64,000 nucleotides of DNA. It comes from Lysobacter alkalisoli. GTDB taxonomy: Bacteria > Pseudomonadota > Gammaproteobacteria > Xanthomonadales > Xanthomonadaceae. The DNA lies in assembly GCF_006547045.1 (NCBI RefSeq), contig NZ_CP041242.1, positions 1,250,001 through 1,314,000 on the forward strand, read 5' to 3'. The notes beneath the pieces are model-generated. The model was not told where the DNA came from. It ran no database searches and worked only from the letters and a program-made list of their open reading frames with translations. Below, piece after piece: positions 25,472 through 36,402 of the stretch (position 1 is the first letter of the stretch; every line of letters starts with the position of its first letter). The position numbers and the translations under genes are program-made.

Positions 25472-25666
25472 GTGGGCTCGGATCTGCTCGCGGCGGTCTG
25501 TCTGGTCGCCGTGCTGGAGGGCCTGTTCCTGTTCGCCGCCCCGCGCGGCTGGAAGCAGGCCGTCGAGCAGATGCTGTCCATGCCTGACCGCCAGTTGCGG
25601 GTGATCGGCGCCATCTGCATCGGCGCCGGCCTGCTGGCGCTGTGGTGGGTGCGGCAGGGCGGCTGA
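25472..25666 (+). CDS. DUF2065 small inner-membrane protein
   Basis: A 64-residue protein with two predicted helices: LLAAVCLVAVLEGLFLFAAP at the start and VIGAICIGAGLLALWWVRQ at the end, separated by the basic segment RGWKQAVEQMLSMPDRQLR. This is the YjeT/DUF2065 family, which commonly follows hflC; function unknown. It uses a GTG one base after the hflC stop, with no separate ribosome site, so translational coupling is likely. Confidence 0.88.
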   Translation: MGSDLLAAVCLVAVLEGLFLFAAPRGWKQAVEQMLSMPDRQLRVIGAICIGAGLLALWWVRQGG

Positions 25667-25723
25667 ACACCAGGTCCGGTTCGGCGCGACAGGGCTGGTA
25701 GCGACGACCCGAAACCCGGATAA

Positions 25724-27133
<1,410 letters not shown>

Positions 27134-27242
27134 GTTCCGTCCGGCGGCCACTCCGCCGACGGGGCAGCGAGCCCTGGACCAGGCGCCGGGCCGCTTGCCC
27201 GGGCCGTGTCGGGACGTCCTTGCGCCTGCGCCACCGCCTTTG

Positions 27243-27271
27243 AAAAACGGCGGGGCTCCATGCCCCGCCGT
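27243..27271 (-). terminator. Terminator of the fasciclin gene (reverse strand)
   Basis: Perfect 10-bp stem ACGGCGGGGC / GCCCCGCCGT around a five-base loop. On the reverse strand it is followed by TTTTT, the correct orientation for the fasciclin gene that ends at 27298. It may also slow transcripts coming from purA. Confidence 0.85.
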
Positions 27272-27297
27272 GGGATACCGGTGATCACACGCGGCAG

Positions 27298-27747
27298 TTA
27301 TCGGGTGGACGGGATGTTGACCTTGTCGATGCCATGGATCACGCCGTTGCTCGACGCGATATCGGCGAGGGTGATCTCCGCACCGTCGATGCTCAGCTTG
27401 TCACCGTGCACCTTGACCGGCGCTGCCTGGCCATTGACCGTGCGGGCCGATTCCCACTTGCCGATGTCGGCGACGCTCTTGCGTCCGTTGACGACGTGGT
27501 AGTTGAGCAACGAGGCGAGTTCGGCCTTGTTCTCCGGCTTCATCAGGCTGTCGAGCTTGCCTGATGGCAACTTGTCGAAGGCGGCATCGGTCGGCACGAA
27601 CAACGTGTAAGGACCGGCGCCGTTGAGCGTGTCCTTCATGCCGGCCTGCTCGATGGCCTTGCCGAAGGTCTTGAACGACCCGTTGGCTGCTGCGGTGTCG
27701 AGGAGGTTCGTGGTGCTGGAGGGGGACGACTGGGATGAAGTGTTCAT
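27298..27747 (-). CDS. Fasciclin (FAS1) domain protein
   Basis: A 149-residue protein made almost entirely of one FAS1 domain, a fold used in adhesion and extracellular matrix proteins. Signatures are TAAANGSFKTFGKAIEQAGM, GPYTLFVPTDAAFDKLPSG and LLNYHVVNGRKSVADIG, with the VIHGIDKVNIP end that closes FAS1 domains. No clear signal peptide is present at the ATG 27747 start (MNTSSQSSPSSTTN), and an upstream in-frame extension to 27792 does not add one, so export is uncertain. Single gene with its own terminator. Confidence 0.85.
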   Translation of the reverse strand: MNTSSQSSPSSTTNLLDTAAANGSFKTFGKAIEQAGMKDTLNGAGPYTLFVPTDAAFDKLPSGKLDSLMKPENKAELASLLNYHVVNGRKSVADIGKWESARTVNGQAAPVKVHGDKLSIDGAEITLADIASSNGVIHGIDKVNIPSTR

Positions 27748-28455
27748 GGAAATGGTTACCTTGAGGTCTGATCCGCTGGCGTGCCGGATCAAGAGCGGCC
27801 GAAGCCGTGTCTCCCGGCAATGCCAGGAGGACGAGGCTCAATGCGGGTTGGGGAGGGGTGTTGCAGCGCCTGAGTGGCCGTTACGACATTGCGTCGTAGT
27901 GCCAGGTCACAGTGCGCGTCCAGGTGTTAGTCGAGTGTGATCTGCGGGTGCGTGCCCAATCGTCTTCAGCCGGCGTTGTGCATGCTGCCCTCGTCGCGGG
28001 ACCGTCGGTCCGATCATCCCGGCTGATCGCGCGAATGCTGCTATGGTGATCTGGCCCACAAGGGCTGCGGCGCGTCCTGCGCCCCAGGGTCTTGTCCGCC
28101 ACTGCAGGACGACCATATGAAGACCATCAAGGGCCATCGCATCATTCGTGAGAGCAGTCCTGTCCCTGCCCATGCCGGTTTGAACCCGGCGATCCTGAAT
28201 CCGGCGATCCCGAGCTCGGCGATCGAACGCGCCGAGAACGAAGGCTGGCCGATCCCGCCCCCGTCCATCCGCCCGGATCGGCATTGCCCTGGCGTGCTTG
28301 CGGTCCCCAGACCAGCGGTCCGCAAGCATGCCGCATGGCTCTGGTTGCGTGGCTCGACCCCGGCTTCATGGCGTGCGTATCGCAGCAACATCACCCAATC
28401 GCGCGGCTAGATGCATCCAGTACCTCTCTAGCGCATCCGGTGTCTTCCCGGGAAC
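27748..28455. other. 708-base intergenic stretch; no supported gene, short tandem repeat
   Basis: The gap between the fasciclin and TPR genes has no frame I can support. Position 28117 starts an open frame of 97 codons on the forward strand after AGGA, but it matches no family known to me and overlaps frames in other readings. Inside it, 28186-28230 holds three 15-base tandem units (CCGGCGATCCTGAAT, CCGGCGATCCCGAGC, TCGGCGATCGAACGC). A small dyad TACGAC-N5-GTCGTA at 27882-27898 lies upstream of the fasciclin gene and could be an operator. Confidence 0.5.
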
Positions 28456-30155
28456 TCAGAACCGCGAAGCCGGCAGCTTCACATCGGCGTTGGCCCAGGC
28501 CAGTCCGAAGTCGCCGTCGACGCGTTGCGCCTCGTCGTTGCGTCCCTCGGCTTCCAGGCTGCGGGCCAGGCCGTACAGCGACCAGCCGTTGCCGGGATTG
28601 CGTCGCAGCTCCTCGCGATAGACGGCCTCGGCTTCGCCGGCCCGGCCTGCATCGAGCAGGGCGGCACCGAGTGCGTGGCGGGTCGGGGCATGCCAGCCGG
28701 GCGGCTCGTCGTAGGGAATCGCATCCTCGATCACCACCGCTTCGCGCAGCGCGATGATCGCGGCATCGTGATCTTTCGCGGCAAGGGCGATTTCTGCGGC
28801 CAGCGAACGTTCGGCGATGCGCGCGGCATGGGCGAGCGGATAGCGCTCCCAGACCATCATCTGCTCCATCACCGGGTCGGCGGCCAACGGCTGCAGGCTC
28901 GCCAGGTGCGCACGCGCATCGTCGTCGCGGCCTTCGCGTGCGGCGGCCGTGCCCTGCGCGTAGTGCCAGATCGCGGTGACATAGGGCAGGTCGGGGCCGG
29001 GTTCTCGAATGCGCGGATCGCCTCCCAGCGGCCGAAGCGTACGTGGTCGAACAGCGGCGTCAGCCAGTAGTGCTGCATGCCCTCGAAGCCGGGTTCGCGC
29101 ATCAACCCGGATTGGGTGATGCGTTCGGCGGTGGAATCCGCGGCCTCGCGGGCGATGGCGCTGGCACCTTCCATGCTCGCGGCGAACCACAGGAAGTGAT
29201 GGTTGTGGGGCACGTAACCGAGCGGGTAGACGCCGCTGGCGTTGGTACCGCAGACGGCGAGATAGGCATCGTCGGCTTCGATCGCGCGCTGGTTGGCGAT
29301 GACCGCGTCGTGCCAGCGGCCGACCCGGGCGTAGATGTGCGCGGGCATGTGCACAAGGTGGCCGGAGCCGGGCACCAGGTCGCGCAGGCGGTCGGCGGCG
29401 GCAGCGCCACGTTCGGGCGCGGCGGAGGCTTCGACTGCATGGATGTACAGGTGCAGCGCGCCGGGGTGATCGGGGTTGCGCTCGATCACCGATTCCAGCG
29501 TGTCGACGATTTCGCTGGTGTGACCGGTGGGACGGAGCTGCTCGTCGTAGTACGCCCATGGCTGCAGGTCCATCAGTGCCTCGGCGTGGATCGCGGCGGC
29601 GTCGAGATCGTCGGGGCGTGCGGCGGCCAATGCGCGCGTGGCTTCGGCCCAGGCCTCGTCGAGCGGGGTGCGGTCCTCGGGCGGATCGGCGGCGTAGCGC
29701 GCGCTCAATGCCTCGATGAAGGCCCGCGAGCGTTCATCGGCCTGTGGCGCCAGGGCGACGGCTTTCTGCAGTCGCTCCCAGGCCTTGGCGTTGTTGTCCG
29801 GATCCATGCCGGCGTTGACGTGCGGGCCGAGCACCCAGGCCGCGCCCCACCAGCACATCGCACAAGCCGGATCGAGCTCGGTGGCGCGAACGAAAGCGCG
29901 CTCGGCGGCGTCGTGGTTGAAGCCATAGGCCAGGTTCAGACCCTGGTCGAACCAGCGCTGGACCTCGGGATGGCTGCTTTCGACCGGGAAACTGTAGTTC
30001 CCGAGGCCGTCGAGCAGAGTGGTCATCAGTGCCGCTTCCGGCGGGGATACCGCGGCGCCCGCGGGCGCGGCCGTCCTGTCGCAGCCCGACAGCAGCAGGA
30101 CCGGGATCAGCAAGGTGGACAGGGCAAGGACGGGGACGGGGTGGCGCGTCTTCAC
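28456..30155 (-). pseudogene. TPR-repeat lipoprotein, frameshifted
   Basis: A predicted lipoprotein of about 566 residues if intact. The GTG start at 30155 follows GGAGGA; the signal runs VPVLALSTLLIPVLLLSGC with lipobox LSGC. TPR-like helices follow: FDQGLNLAYGFNHDAAERAF, CAMCWWGAAWVLGPHVNAGM, NPDHPGALHLYIHAVEAS, HLVHMPAHIYARVGRWHDAV. After ENPAP the frame is lost at a four-base C run on the coding strand (28993-28996). The other frame resumes with PDLPYVTAIWHYAQGTAAAR and runs to 28456 with further TPR units. One inserted C restores a single frame. Function unknown. This could be a real pseudogene or a homopolymer sequencing error. Confidence 0.8.
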
Positions 30156-30298
30156 GATCGGTCCTCCGGATCTTCTGCGGGTGTACCCGCGGTAATACGC
30201 CATTTCAATGCGCGGCAGGTCACCGCCTGTCGAGGGTTTCCGGCGGCGATGAACGGATCCATCCGCCTTTCCGGTCCGTTGCGCGTGAACGGGCGACA

Positions 30299-31765
30299 AT
30301 GCAGGTGCTCACCTGCCCGTGTCATGGACCAGCCTTGAGACCCGAACGCCTGCTGCCCCTGATCGTCGCGACTGCGCTTTTCATCGAGAACATGGACTCG
30401 ACCGCGATCGCAACCTCGCTTCCGCAGATGGCGGCTGACCTGGGGGTGGAAGCGGTGTCGCTGAAGCTGGCGTTGACCACCTACATGCTGGCGCTGGCGG
30501 TGTTCATCCCGGTCAGCGGCTGGGTGGCGGACCGGTTCGGCGCGCGGCCGACGTTCATGGCCGCGATCGCGGTGTTCCTGCTCGGCTCGCTGGCCTGCGC
30601 GGTATCCGGGTCGCTCGGCGAGCTGGTCGCGGCGCGATTCCTGCAGGGCATGGGCGGGGCGATGATGGTGCCGGTCGGGCGTCTGGTGCTGTTGCGCAGC
30701 GTGCCCAAGCCCGAACTGGTGCGCGCGCTGAGCTGGCTGACCATTCCCGCCTTGTTGGGGCCGATGCTGGGGCCGGTGCTGGGCGGCTTCATCACCACCT
30801 ACAGCCACTGGCGCTTCATCTTCCTGATCAACATCCCGATGGGCCTGCTCGGGATCTGGCTGGCGTGGCGGCACGTGCCGCTGTTGCGATCCAAGGTGGG
30901 GCCGCTGGACTGGCGCGGATTCATCCTGACCAGTTCCGGGCTGGCACTGGCGATCTTCGGATTCGCGACCATGGGCCGGCACCTGGTCAGCACGCCTGTC
31001 GCGGTGGGCTGCGTGTTGCTGGGCCTGGTGGCACTGGCCCTGTACGGACTGCATGCGCGGCGGCATCCGCATCCGTTGCTGCGGCTCGATCTGTTTCGAC
31101 TGTCGACATTCCGAATCGGCGTGCTCGGCGGTTCGCTGTTCCGCATCGGCATCGGCGCCACGCCGTTCCTGCTGCCGTTGATGCTGCAGATGAGCTTCGG
31201 ACTCAACCCGCTGCAGTCCGGGCTGCTGACCTTCACCTCGGCTGCGGGCGCGATGTTCATGAAGACGCTGGCGGCGCGGATCATCCATCGCTTCGGCTTC
31301 CGACCGGTGCTGGTGGCCAACGCGCTGCTGGCGTCGCTGTTCCTGTGCGGGTTCGGCCTGTTCCGCGCCGATACTCCATACCCGCTGATCGTCGGCGTGC
31401 TGCTGGCCAGCGGGTGTTTCCGCTCGTTGCAGTTCACCAGCCTCAACGCCATCGTCTATGCCGATGTCGACGATGCGCGCATGAGCCAGGCCAGCAGCCT
31501 GGCGGCGATGGCCCAGCAGGTATCGCTGGCGATGGGCATCACCATAGGAGGCTCCGCATTGAGCGTGGCGAGCGTGGCCAGCGGACAGCCGATGGACGCG
31601 GCGATCAACTTCGGTTTCGCGTTCCTGACCGTGGGCCTGATCTCGGCCAGCTCGGTGTTGATGATGCTGCGACTGTCGCCGGATGCCGGTGCCGAGATGT
31701 CGGGACGCGCTCGGCCGGGCGAGGAGGTCACCGAACCGAAGCCGACGGGCCGGCCGGGAACCTGA
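30299..31765 (+). CDS. DHA2-family MFS drug transporter (EmrB/QacA type)
   Basis: A 488-residue proton-driven exporter with about 14 membrane helices. MFS motif A appears as SGWVADRFGARPTF, motif C-like glycine-rich segment as LLGPMLGPVLGGFITTYSHW, and WRFIFLINIPMGLLGIWLAW is the EmrB/DHA2 signature. FIENMDSTAIATSLPQMA on helix 1 carries the acidic residue typical of DHA2 pumps. The C-terminus is hydrophilic. The start is uncertain: ATG 30299 is used, but no ribosome site is clear and a TTG at 30336 would also keep helix 1. Divergent from the TPR gene. Confidence 0.88.
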   Translation: MQVLTCPCHGPALRPERLLPLIVATALFIENMDSTAIATSLPQMAADLGVEAVSLKLALTTYMLALAVFIPVSGWVADRFGARPTFMAAIAVFLLGSLACAVSGSLGELVAARFLQGMGGAMMVPVGRLVLLRSVPKPELVRALSWLTIPALLGPMLGPVLGGFITTYSHWRFIFLINIPMGLLGIWLAWRHVPLLRSKVGPLDWRGFILTSSGLALAIFGFATMGRHLVSTPVAVGCVLLGLVALALYGLHARRHPHPLLRLDLFRLSTFRIGVLGGSLFRIGIGATPFLLPLMLQMSFGLNPLQSGLLTFTSAAGAMFMKTLAARIIHRFGFRPVLVANALLASLFLCGFGLFRADTPYPLIVGVLLASGCFRSLQFTSLNAIVYADVDDARMSQASSLAAMAQQVSLAMGITIGGSALSVASVASGQPMDAAINFGFAFLTVGLISASSVLMMLRLSPDAGAEMSGRARPGEEVTEPKPTGRPGT

Positions 31766-31811
31766 GCGGGGAACTGGGAACCTGCGAACGGTACAGGCGG
31801 AGCGGCTGTTC

Positions 31812-32270
31812 CTAGTATGCGGAAAGTTTCCGGTGCATCCGTTCGTAGTCGAGGCGATAGCTCCTCGCCAGTCGGGTTTTCTGCGTGGCGCTGAGTACCT
31901 TGCCGGAGACCTGGAAGAACTTCTTTTCTTCCTCGCGCAGGTGGTGGTGGACCTGATGGGACAACTCCCTGGCCTTGTCCAGCCAGGCCTCGCCGGCGCT
32001 GTCGAGCGCCTGCACATCCGCAACAAGCTCGTCGATCTCATGGTGCTCGTGCAGGGCGTGGCGACTGGAATCCAGTCCCATGTCGTCCATCAGCATGGGT
32101 ACATAGAGGTAGCGTTCCTCCGCGGCCTCGTGCGCTTCAAGTTCGATACGCAACTCCCGGAAAAGGCTGATGCGTGCCTGGGTGCCTGGCTTCGAACGCA
32201 GAAGCTTGCGGAGCAGTGAGCGCTGGATCTCGTGGCTCTCTCGAAGTGCTTCGTAGAGTGTCTCGCTCAT
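31812..32270 (-). CDS. Hemerythrin-like (HHE) domain protein
   Basis: A 152-residue four-helix protein predicted to bind a non-haem di-iron centre. Candidate ligands are in LRESHEIQRSLLRKLL, LEAHEAAEERYLYVPM, HALHEHHEIDELVADV and SHQVHHHLREEEKKFFQ, with the spacing of the HHE family. Such proteins sense or store O2, NO or iron. The product ends in a basic helix (LARSYRLDYERMHRKLSAY). It is convergent with the MFS gene and divergent from the ABC1-kinase gene. Given the NO genes 6 kb away, a role in nitrosative stress is possible but not shown. Confidence 0.87.
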   Translation of the reverse strand: MSETLYEALRESHEIQRSLLRKLLRSKPGTQARISLFRELRIELEAHEAAEERYLYVPMLMDDMGLDSSRHALHEHHEIDELVADVQALDSAGEAWLDKARELSHQVHHHLREEEKKFFQVSGKVLSATQKTRLARSYRLDYERMHRKLSAY

Positions 32271-32560
32271 CGTCGGGTTCCATGCGAATCCATGGGCACC
32301 CTATCGAGGCGCGTGTAAACAGGGTGCATACTCGCATTGCCAATGCGTGGCGATGATATGCCGCGTTCCTGCGATACCGTGCTCTCCACCATTCGTGCAC
32401 GTAACCCAACGTGAGTAGAACGGCTGCCAGGACGGCCGGCTACGCGACCATGTCGGGGCACACAAGCCATGGCGTGCGTCAATGCCGACCTTCGAATTCA
32501 TCGGTCTCTTACGGCGCGGTAGCGATGATGTGTCCGGGATCAAGACGTGGAGCAGCGCCA

Positions 32561-34255
32561 ATGGACAAGCAGCACGACGCCCCCCTTGACGCGGATGCGT
32601 CCGGCAACGCCATGTCGAACAGGACACGCATCATCAGGTTCATGTTCCGTTACCGGCGCCTTGGACTGTTCCACGGACTTGCACTGGATACGCACGCGGT
32701 CGGCAAGGACGTCGGGGAGGGACCTCCCGAGAAATTCGTCGAGGATCTCGAGGCACTCGGTCCGACTTTCATCAAGCTGGGGCAGATGCTGTCCACCAGG
32801 CCGGACATGGTGCCTCCGGCCTACGCCAGCGCACTGGAACGCATGCAGGAGGACGTGGCTCCGGTTCCGTTCCACCATATCCGCGAAACGGTCGAGTCCG
32901 AACTGGGCGTACGCATCGGCAAGGCCTTCAAGTCCTTCGAGGAAACACCGCTGGGTTGTGCATCGCTGGCCCAGGTCCATCGCGCCACCCTGCGGGACGG
33001 TACCAAGGTCGCGGTGAAGGTTCAGAAGCCCAGGATCGCCCAAAGGCTGCGCGCGGATCTCGACCTGCTGGCCAACCTCGCCCTGGCCGTCGACCGGTTC
33101 ACTGATCTGGGTGGCAGCGTCAGGTTCGTCGAATGGTTGACCGAGTTCCGCAGGGCGGTGCTCGCCGAGCTGGACTATGTCGCGGAGGCGGAGAACCTCG
33201 AACGCTTCCGCGGGCACCTGCATCGCTACCGTGAGCTGACCGTTCCTCGCCCGGTATGGGATTACACGCGTTCAAGAATCCTGACGATGGAACTGGTCCA
33301 GGGCACCAACGTGGGGCATGTGTCCGGCATGCGTCGTACCGAGCAATCCATGGCGCCGCTGGCCAAGGCCCTGGTGCGTGCCTATCTCGACCAGGTGTTC
33401 GTGCACGGCGAGATCCATGCCGACCCCCACCCCGGAAACCTGCGCATCACCGCGGATGGACGGTTGGCGATCTTCGATCTGGGAATGGTCGCGAACGTGC
33501 CGCCGCGACAGCGGGACCGTCTCATGAAGCTGCTGTTCGCGGCAGTCGACGGTCGTGGCGAACAGGTGGCCGACGAGCTGATCGGCCTGAGCACGAGACT
33601 TCCGGAGTTCGACCAGTCGCGCTTCCTGCGCGAGGTCGCGCAGCTGGTCAGCCGATACGCTGCGCATGCCGGCTCGATGTCGGAGGGGCGCGTGGTACTC
33701 GACCTTGTTCGCATTTCCGCCTCGACCGGCCTGCGCACGCCGCCCGAGCTTGGCCTGCTGGGCAAGACCCTGCTCAATCTCGACGCTGTCTGTCAGTTGC
33801 TGTCGCCGGAACTGAATACCCAGGCCCTGGTCGAGGACCACCTGGAACACGTGATGAGGGCACGACTGCGAAAATCGTTCTCGTCGCCCAACATTGCCGC
33901 GGAGATGATGGAGATCCAGTCGTTGCTGCGCGAAGGGCCGCGCAGGCTGAGCGACATCCTGTCGCTCCTGGCGGACAACCGCCTGCAGGTGCGGATGACG
34001 GGGTTGGAAGAATCGCATCTGATGGAAAGCCTGCAGAAGATCGCCAATCGCATCTGCGCCGGCGTGGTCGTGGCTTCGCTGATCCTGGCCTCGTCGATGC
34101 TGATGGACGCGGACGGCGGCATCAGGCTGTGGGGATATCCGGCGATCGCCCTTGTGCTGTTCCTGGTGGCGGCAGCGCTGGGCCTGGGAATCATAGGAAG
34201 CGCATTGATCGGCGACCGCCGTGCACCGCGACGCGAAGAACGGCCGCCCCAATGA
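32561..34255 (+). CDS. ABC1/UbiB-family atypical kinase-like protein
   Basis: A 564-residue membrane-associated protein of the ABC1/ADCK/UbiB family. Family motifs are present in order: FIKLGQMLSTRPDMVPPAY (KxGQ), the alanine-rich loop equivalent LGCASLAQVHRA, AVKVQKP with the ATP lysine, FVHGEIHADPHPGNLRI (catalytic region) and IFDLGMVANVP (DFG-like). Two C-terminal hydrophobic helices (VVVASLILASSMLMD and IALVLFLVAAALGLGII) anchor it. It is not in a ubiquinone operon, so it may be a second paralogue rather than UbiB itself. The ATG at 32561 follows GGAG; about 290 non-coding bases separate it from hemerythrin. Confidence 0.88.
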   Translation: MDKQHDAPLDADASGNAMSNRTRIIRFMFRYRRLGLFHGLALDTHAVGKDVGEGPPEKFVEDLEALGPTFIKLGQMLSTRPDMVPPAYASALERMQEDVAPVPFHHIRETVESELGVRIGKAFKSFEETPLGCASLAQVHRATLRDGTKVAVKVQKPRIAQRLRADLDLLANLALAVDRFTDLGGSVRFVEWLTEFRRAVLAELDYVAEAENLERFRGHLHRYRELTVPRPVWDYTRSRILTMELVQGTNVGHVSGMRRTEQSMAPLAKALVRAYLDQVFVHGEIHADPHPGNLRITADGRLAIFDLGMVANVPPRQRDRLMKLLFAAVDGRGEQVADELIGLSTRLPEFDQSRFLREVAQLVSRYAAHAGSMSEGRVVLDLVRISASTGLRTPPELGLLGKTLLNLDAVCQLLSPELNTQALVEDHLEHVMRARLRKSFSSPNIAAEMMEIQSLLREGPRRLSDILSLLADNRLQVRMTGLEESHLMESLQKIANRICAGVVVASLILASSMLMDADGGIRLWGYPAIALVLFLVAAALGLGIIGSALIGDRRAPRREERPPQ

Positions 34256-34304
34256 GGAATGCGACAGGGGAGTGGGGAAACATCACACTCACACGGAGAA
34301 TTCC

Positions 34305-35378
34305 ATGGCAACCAAGAAGACACCAAAGAAAAGCGAACGCACGGGGAAGGCTGTCCGATCTTCATCGCCGCCGAAGGCGGAGCCGCCTGATGCCAGCGCG
34401 AGCGCGCGCACGGCAAAGGCGGTGGCACGCCGTCACCGCAGCCTGCAGGAGAAGGCAGAGGTAGCCAACGAGAAGGCCTCCAGACAAGAATCGAAGTCGG
34501 ACAAGGCTGTCCAGGCCGGCACCCGAAAGCAGCCGACACCACCCATGCCGGCCCAGAATCTCGACAAGCCGGGCATGGAGCGCGACCTGCGAGTGGCACC
34601 ACGCTACGACGCGCCGGACTATCGAGGAAGCGGCAAGCTGGAAGGAATGAAGGCGATCGTGACCGGAGGCGATTCGGGCATCGGGCGTGCGGTGGCGGTG
34701 CTGTTCGCGCGCGAAGGTGCCGACGTGGCGGTGTTCTATCTGAGCGAGACCGCCGACGCCAAGGCAACCGCCAAGGCGGTAGAGGGCGAAGGACGTCGTT
34801 GCTATCTGCATGCCGGGGATGTCAAGGACAGCCGGTTCTGCAAACGGGCGGTCGATCGCGCGGTGAAGCAACTTGGCGGGCTCGATGTGCTGGTCAACAA
34901 CGCCGCCTTCCAGCAACACGTCGACAGGATCGAAGATCTCTCCGACGCCCAGCTGGAGGAGACGCTGGGGACCAACATCGCGGGCTACTTCCATATGGCG
35001 CGGGCGGCGATTCCGCATCTCGGCAAGGGGGGCAGCATCATCAACAGCGGGTCGGAAACGGCCCTGTTCGGCAGCGGAGGCTTGCTCGACTACTCTGCGA
35101 CCAAGGGTGCGATCCATGCCTTTACAAAGAGCCTGGCCGCGCAGCTGCTCGATCGTGGCATCCGGGTCAACGCTGTCGCTCCGGGGCCGGTCTGGACACC
35201 GCTCAATCCTGCCGACCGTACCGCGAAGGAGGTCGCCGCCTTTGGCAAAGACAGCGACATGGGGCGCCCCGCGCAGCCGGAGGAGGTGTCACCGGCATAT
35301 GTTTTCCTGGCATCGCCGGTGATGTCGTCCTATGTCAGCGGCGTGATACTGCCGGTGATGGGCGGACCACGTGGATGA
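34305..35378 (+). CDS. Short-chain dehydrogenase/reductase with a lysine-rich N-terminal tail
   Basis: A 357-residue SDR oxidoreductase. Residues 1 to about 70 are rich in Lys, Ala and Ser (MATKKTPKKSERTGKAVRSS), probably disordered. The Rossmann domain then shows MKAIVTGGDSGIGRAVAVLF (TGxxxGIG), LDVLVNNAAFQQH (NNAG-like), the serine in IINSGSETALFG, and the catalytic LDYSATKGAIHAF (YxxxK). RGIRVNAVAPGPVWTPL is also typical. It resembles YghA/YdaD-type general-stress SDRs. The ATG follows CGGAGA. Only 49 bases separate it from the ABC1 gene, so they may share a transcript. Confidence 0.92.
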   Translation: MATKKTPKKSERTGKAVRSSSPPKAEPPDASASARTAKAVARRHRSLQEKAEVANEKASRQESKSDKAVQAGTRKQPTPPMPAQNLDKPGMERDLRVAPRYDAPDYRGSGKLEGMKAIVTGGDSGIGRAVAVLFAREGADVAVFYLSETADAKATAKAVEGEGRRCYLHAGDVKDSRFCKRAVDRAVKQLGGLDVLVNNAAFQQHVDRIEDLSDAQLEETLGTNIAGYFHMARAAIPHLGKGGSIINSGSETALFGSGGLLDYSATKGAIHAFTKSLAAQLLDRGIRVNAVAPGPVWTPLNPADRTAKEVAAFGKDSDMGRPAQPEEVSPAYVFLASPVMSSYVSGVILPVMGGPRG

Positions 35379-35385
35379 TTGATAC

Positions 35386-35420
35386 GTGCCGGCCGTCAGC
35401 ACGGCCGACACGCTTGTTTT
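35386..35420 (+). terminator. Terminator between convergent SDR and CBS genes
   Basis: Stem CGGCCGT / ACGGCCG around loop CAGC, flanked by partly pairing GTGC and ACAC, then CGCTTGTTTT. It is oriented to end the SDR transcript and lies in the 60-base gap before the CBS gene's stop. Confidence 0.55.
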
Positions 35421-35438
35421 CGGCTTGCCGGCGCGGCA

Positions 35439-35855
35439 TCAGTGGTGCGGAACGGCAACGCCCTTCACCAGGGTCTCGGAAGAACGGTTGTCGCCGCTGT
35501 GGGCGAAGTCGGCAAGCGACACGATGCCGACCAGATCCTTGTCCCGGCTGATCACCGGCAGGCGGCGGACCTGGAGTTCGGCCATGTTGCGGGCGACTTC
35601 ATCGACGTCCTGGTCCTGGAAGCAATAGCGGATATCGGTGTTCATCACGTCGCGCACGCTGGCGTCCGCGCCGAGTCCGCGGGCTATGCCGCGCACGGTG
35701 ATGTCGCGATCGGTCAGCATGCCGACGAGCTTTCCATTCTCGCCGACCGGGAGGCAGCCAACGTCCTTGCTCAGCATGATGTCGGCGGCTCGTTGCAGCT
35801 TCTCGTCCGGTGCGGTCAGTGCGACATTGGTGGTCATGATCTCGGCAATTTTCAT
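35439..35855 (-). CDS. Tandem CBS-domain protein
   Basis: A 138-residue protein comprising two CBS domains (a Bateman module) and nothing else. CBS1 runs from MKIAEIMTTNVALTAPDEKL to VGMLTDRDITVRGIARG; CBS2 from VRDVMNTDIRYCFQDQDVDE to DLVGIVSLADFAHSG. Such modules bind adenine nucleotides and regulate partner proteins; stand-alone forms occur in hypoxia and stress regulons. The ATG at 35855 follows GGAGA. It lies 49 bases after the ChaB gene on the same strand. Confidence 0.9.
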   Translation of the reverse strand: MKIAEIMTTNVALTAPDEKLQRAADIMLSKDVGCLPVGENGKLVGMLTDRDITVRGIARGLGADASVRDVMNTDIRYCFQDQDVDEVARNMAELQVRRLPVISRDKDLVGIVSLADFAHSGDNRSSETLVKGVAVPHH

Positions 35856-35904
35856 GGTGTTCTCCTGGATTGGGGTGCTCGGATTCGGGGCAGACGACCG
35901 CCGG

Positions 35905-36132
35905 TCATTTCGGGTGCCAGTCGCCGTCATCGCCTTTCTCGTATTTCTCCTTGACTGCAGACCAGGCGACGCGGTGGGCGGTCTCCTCACGCGTGGCGTC
36001 GCCGCGTCGCTCGGAGGCGTCCTTGTACTGCTCCCATGCGCTGTTGTATGCCTCCTTGTAGATTTCCTGGGCATGCTTGGGGGTGTGGTCGCGAACCGAG
36101 TCGGGCAGCTCGCTGATCGATCTGTATGGCAT
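35905..36132 (-). CDS. ChaB-family protein
   Basis: A 75-residue protein of the ChaB family, named from the E. coli chaABC cation region though its function is unclear. The diagnostic sequence MPYRSISELPDSVRDHTPKH is followed by AQEIYKEAYNSAWEQY, and the C-terminus is rich in charged residues (VKEKYEKGDDGDWHPK). The ATG at 36132 follows GGAG; an in-frame ATG seven codons upstream has poorer context. Probably cotranscribed with the CBS gene. Confidence 0.88.
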   Translation of the reverse strand: MPYRSISELPDSVRDHTPKHAQEIYKEAYNSAWEQYKDASERRGDATREETAHRVAWSAVKEKYEKGDDGDWHPK

Positions 36133-36402
36133 GGAGTGATCTCCGCGAGACAAGTACGTCCTACCTTGTTCCTGCAGGCATTAATGCGGCGGCAAGCTCG
36201 TGAGAAGGAAAAGTTCCCGCTGGCCCGCGTTAAGCAAACCGCGCACGGCACTGTTCAGGCGGCGTTGTTCAGAAGGAAGAGGCATTTGTGAAAACCGGGT
36301 CGGCGTTTCATCCAAGTCCATCAGTGTGGACACGCCCAGCGGGCCCAATTCACGCGTTGCTATCGGGGTCGAACCCACACTCCGCCCATGGAGGAGAAAC
36401 CC

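Noticed and set aside
28117-28410. 97-codon frame with an AGGA site upstream
   Set aside because: No recognisable homology, contains a 15-base tandem repeat, and other frames of the region are equally open; kept only as a note on the intergenic region.
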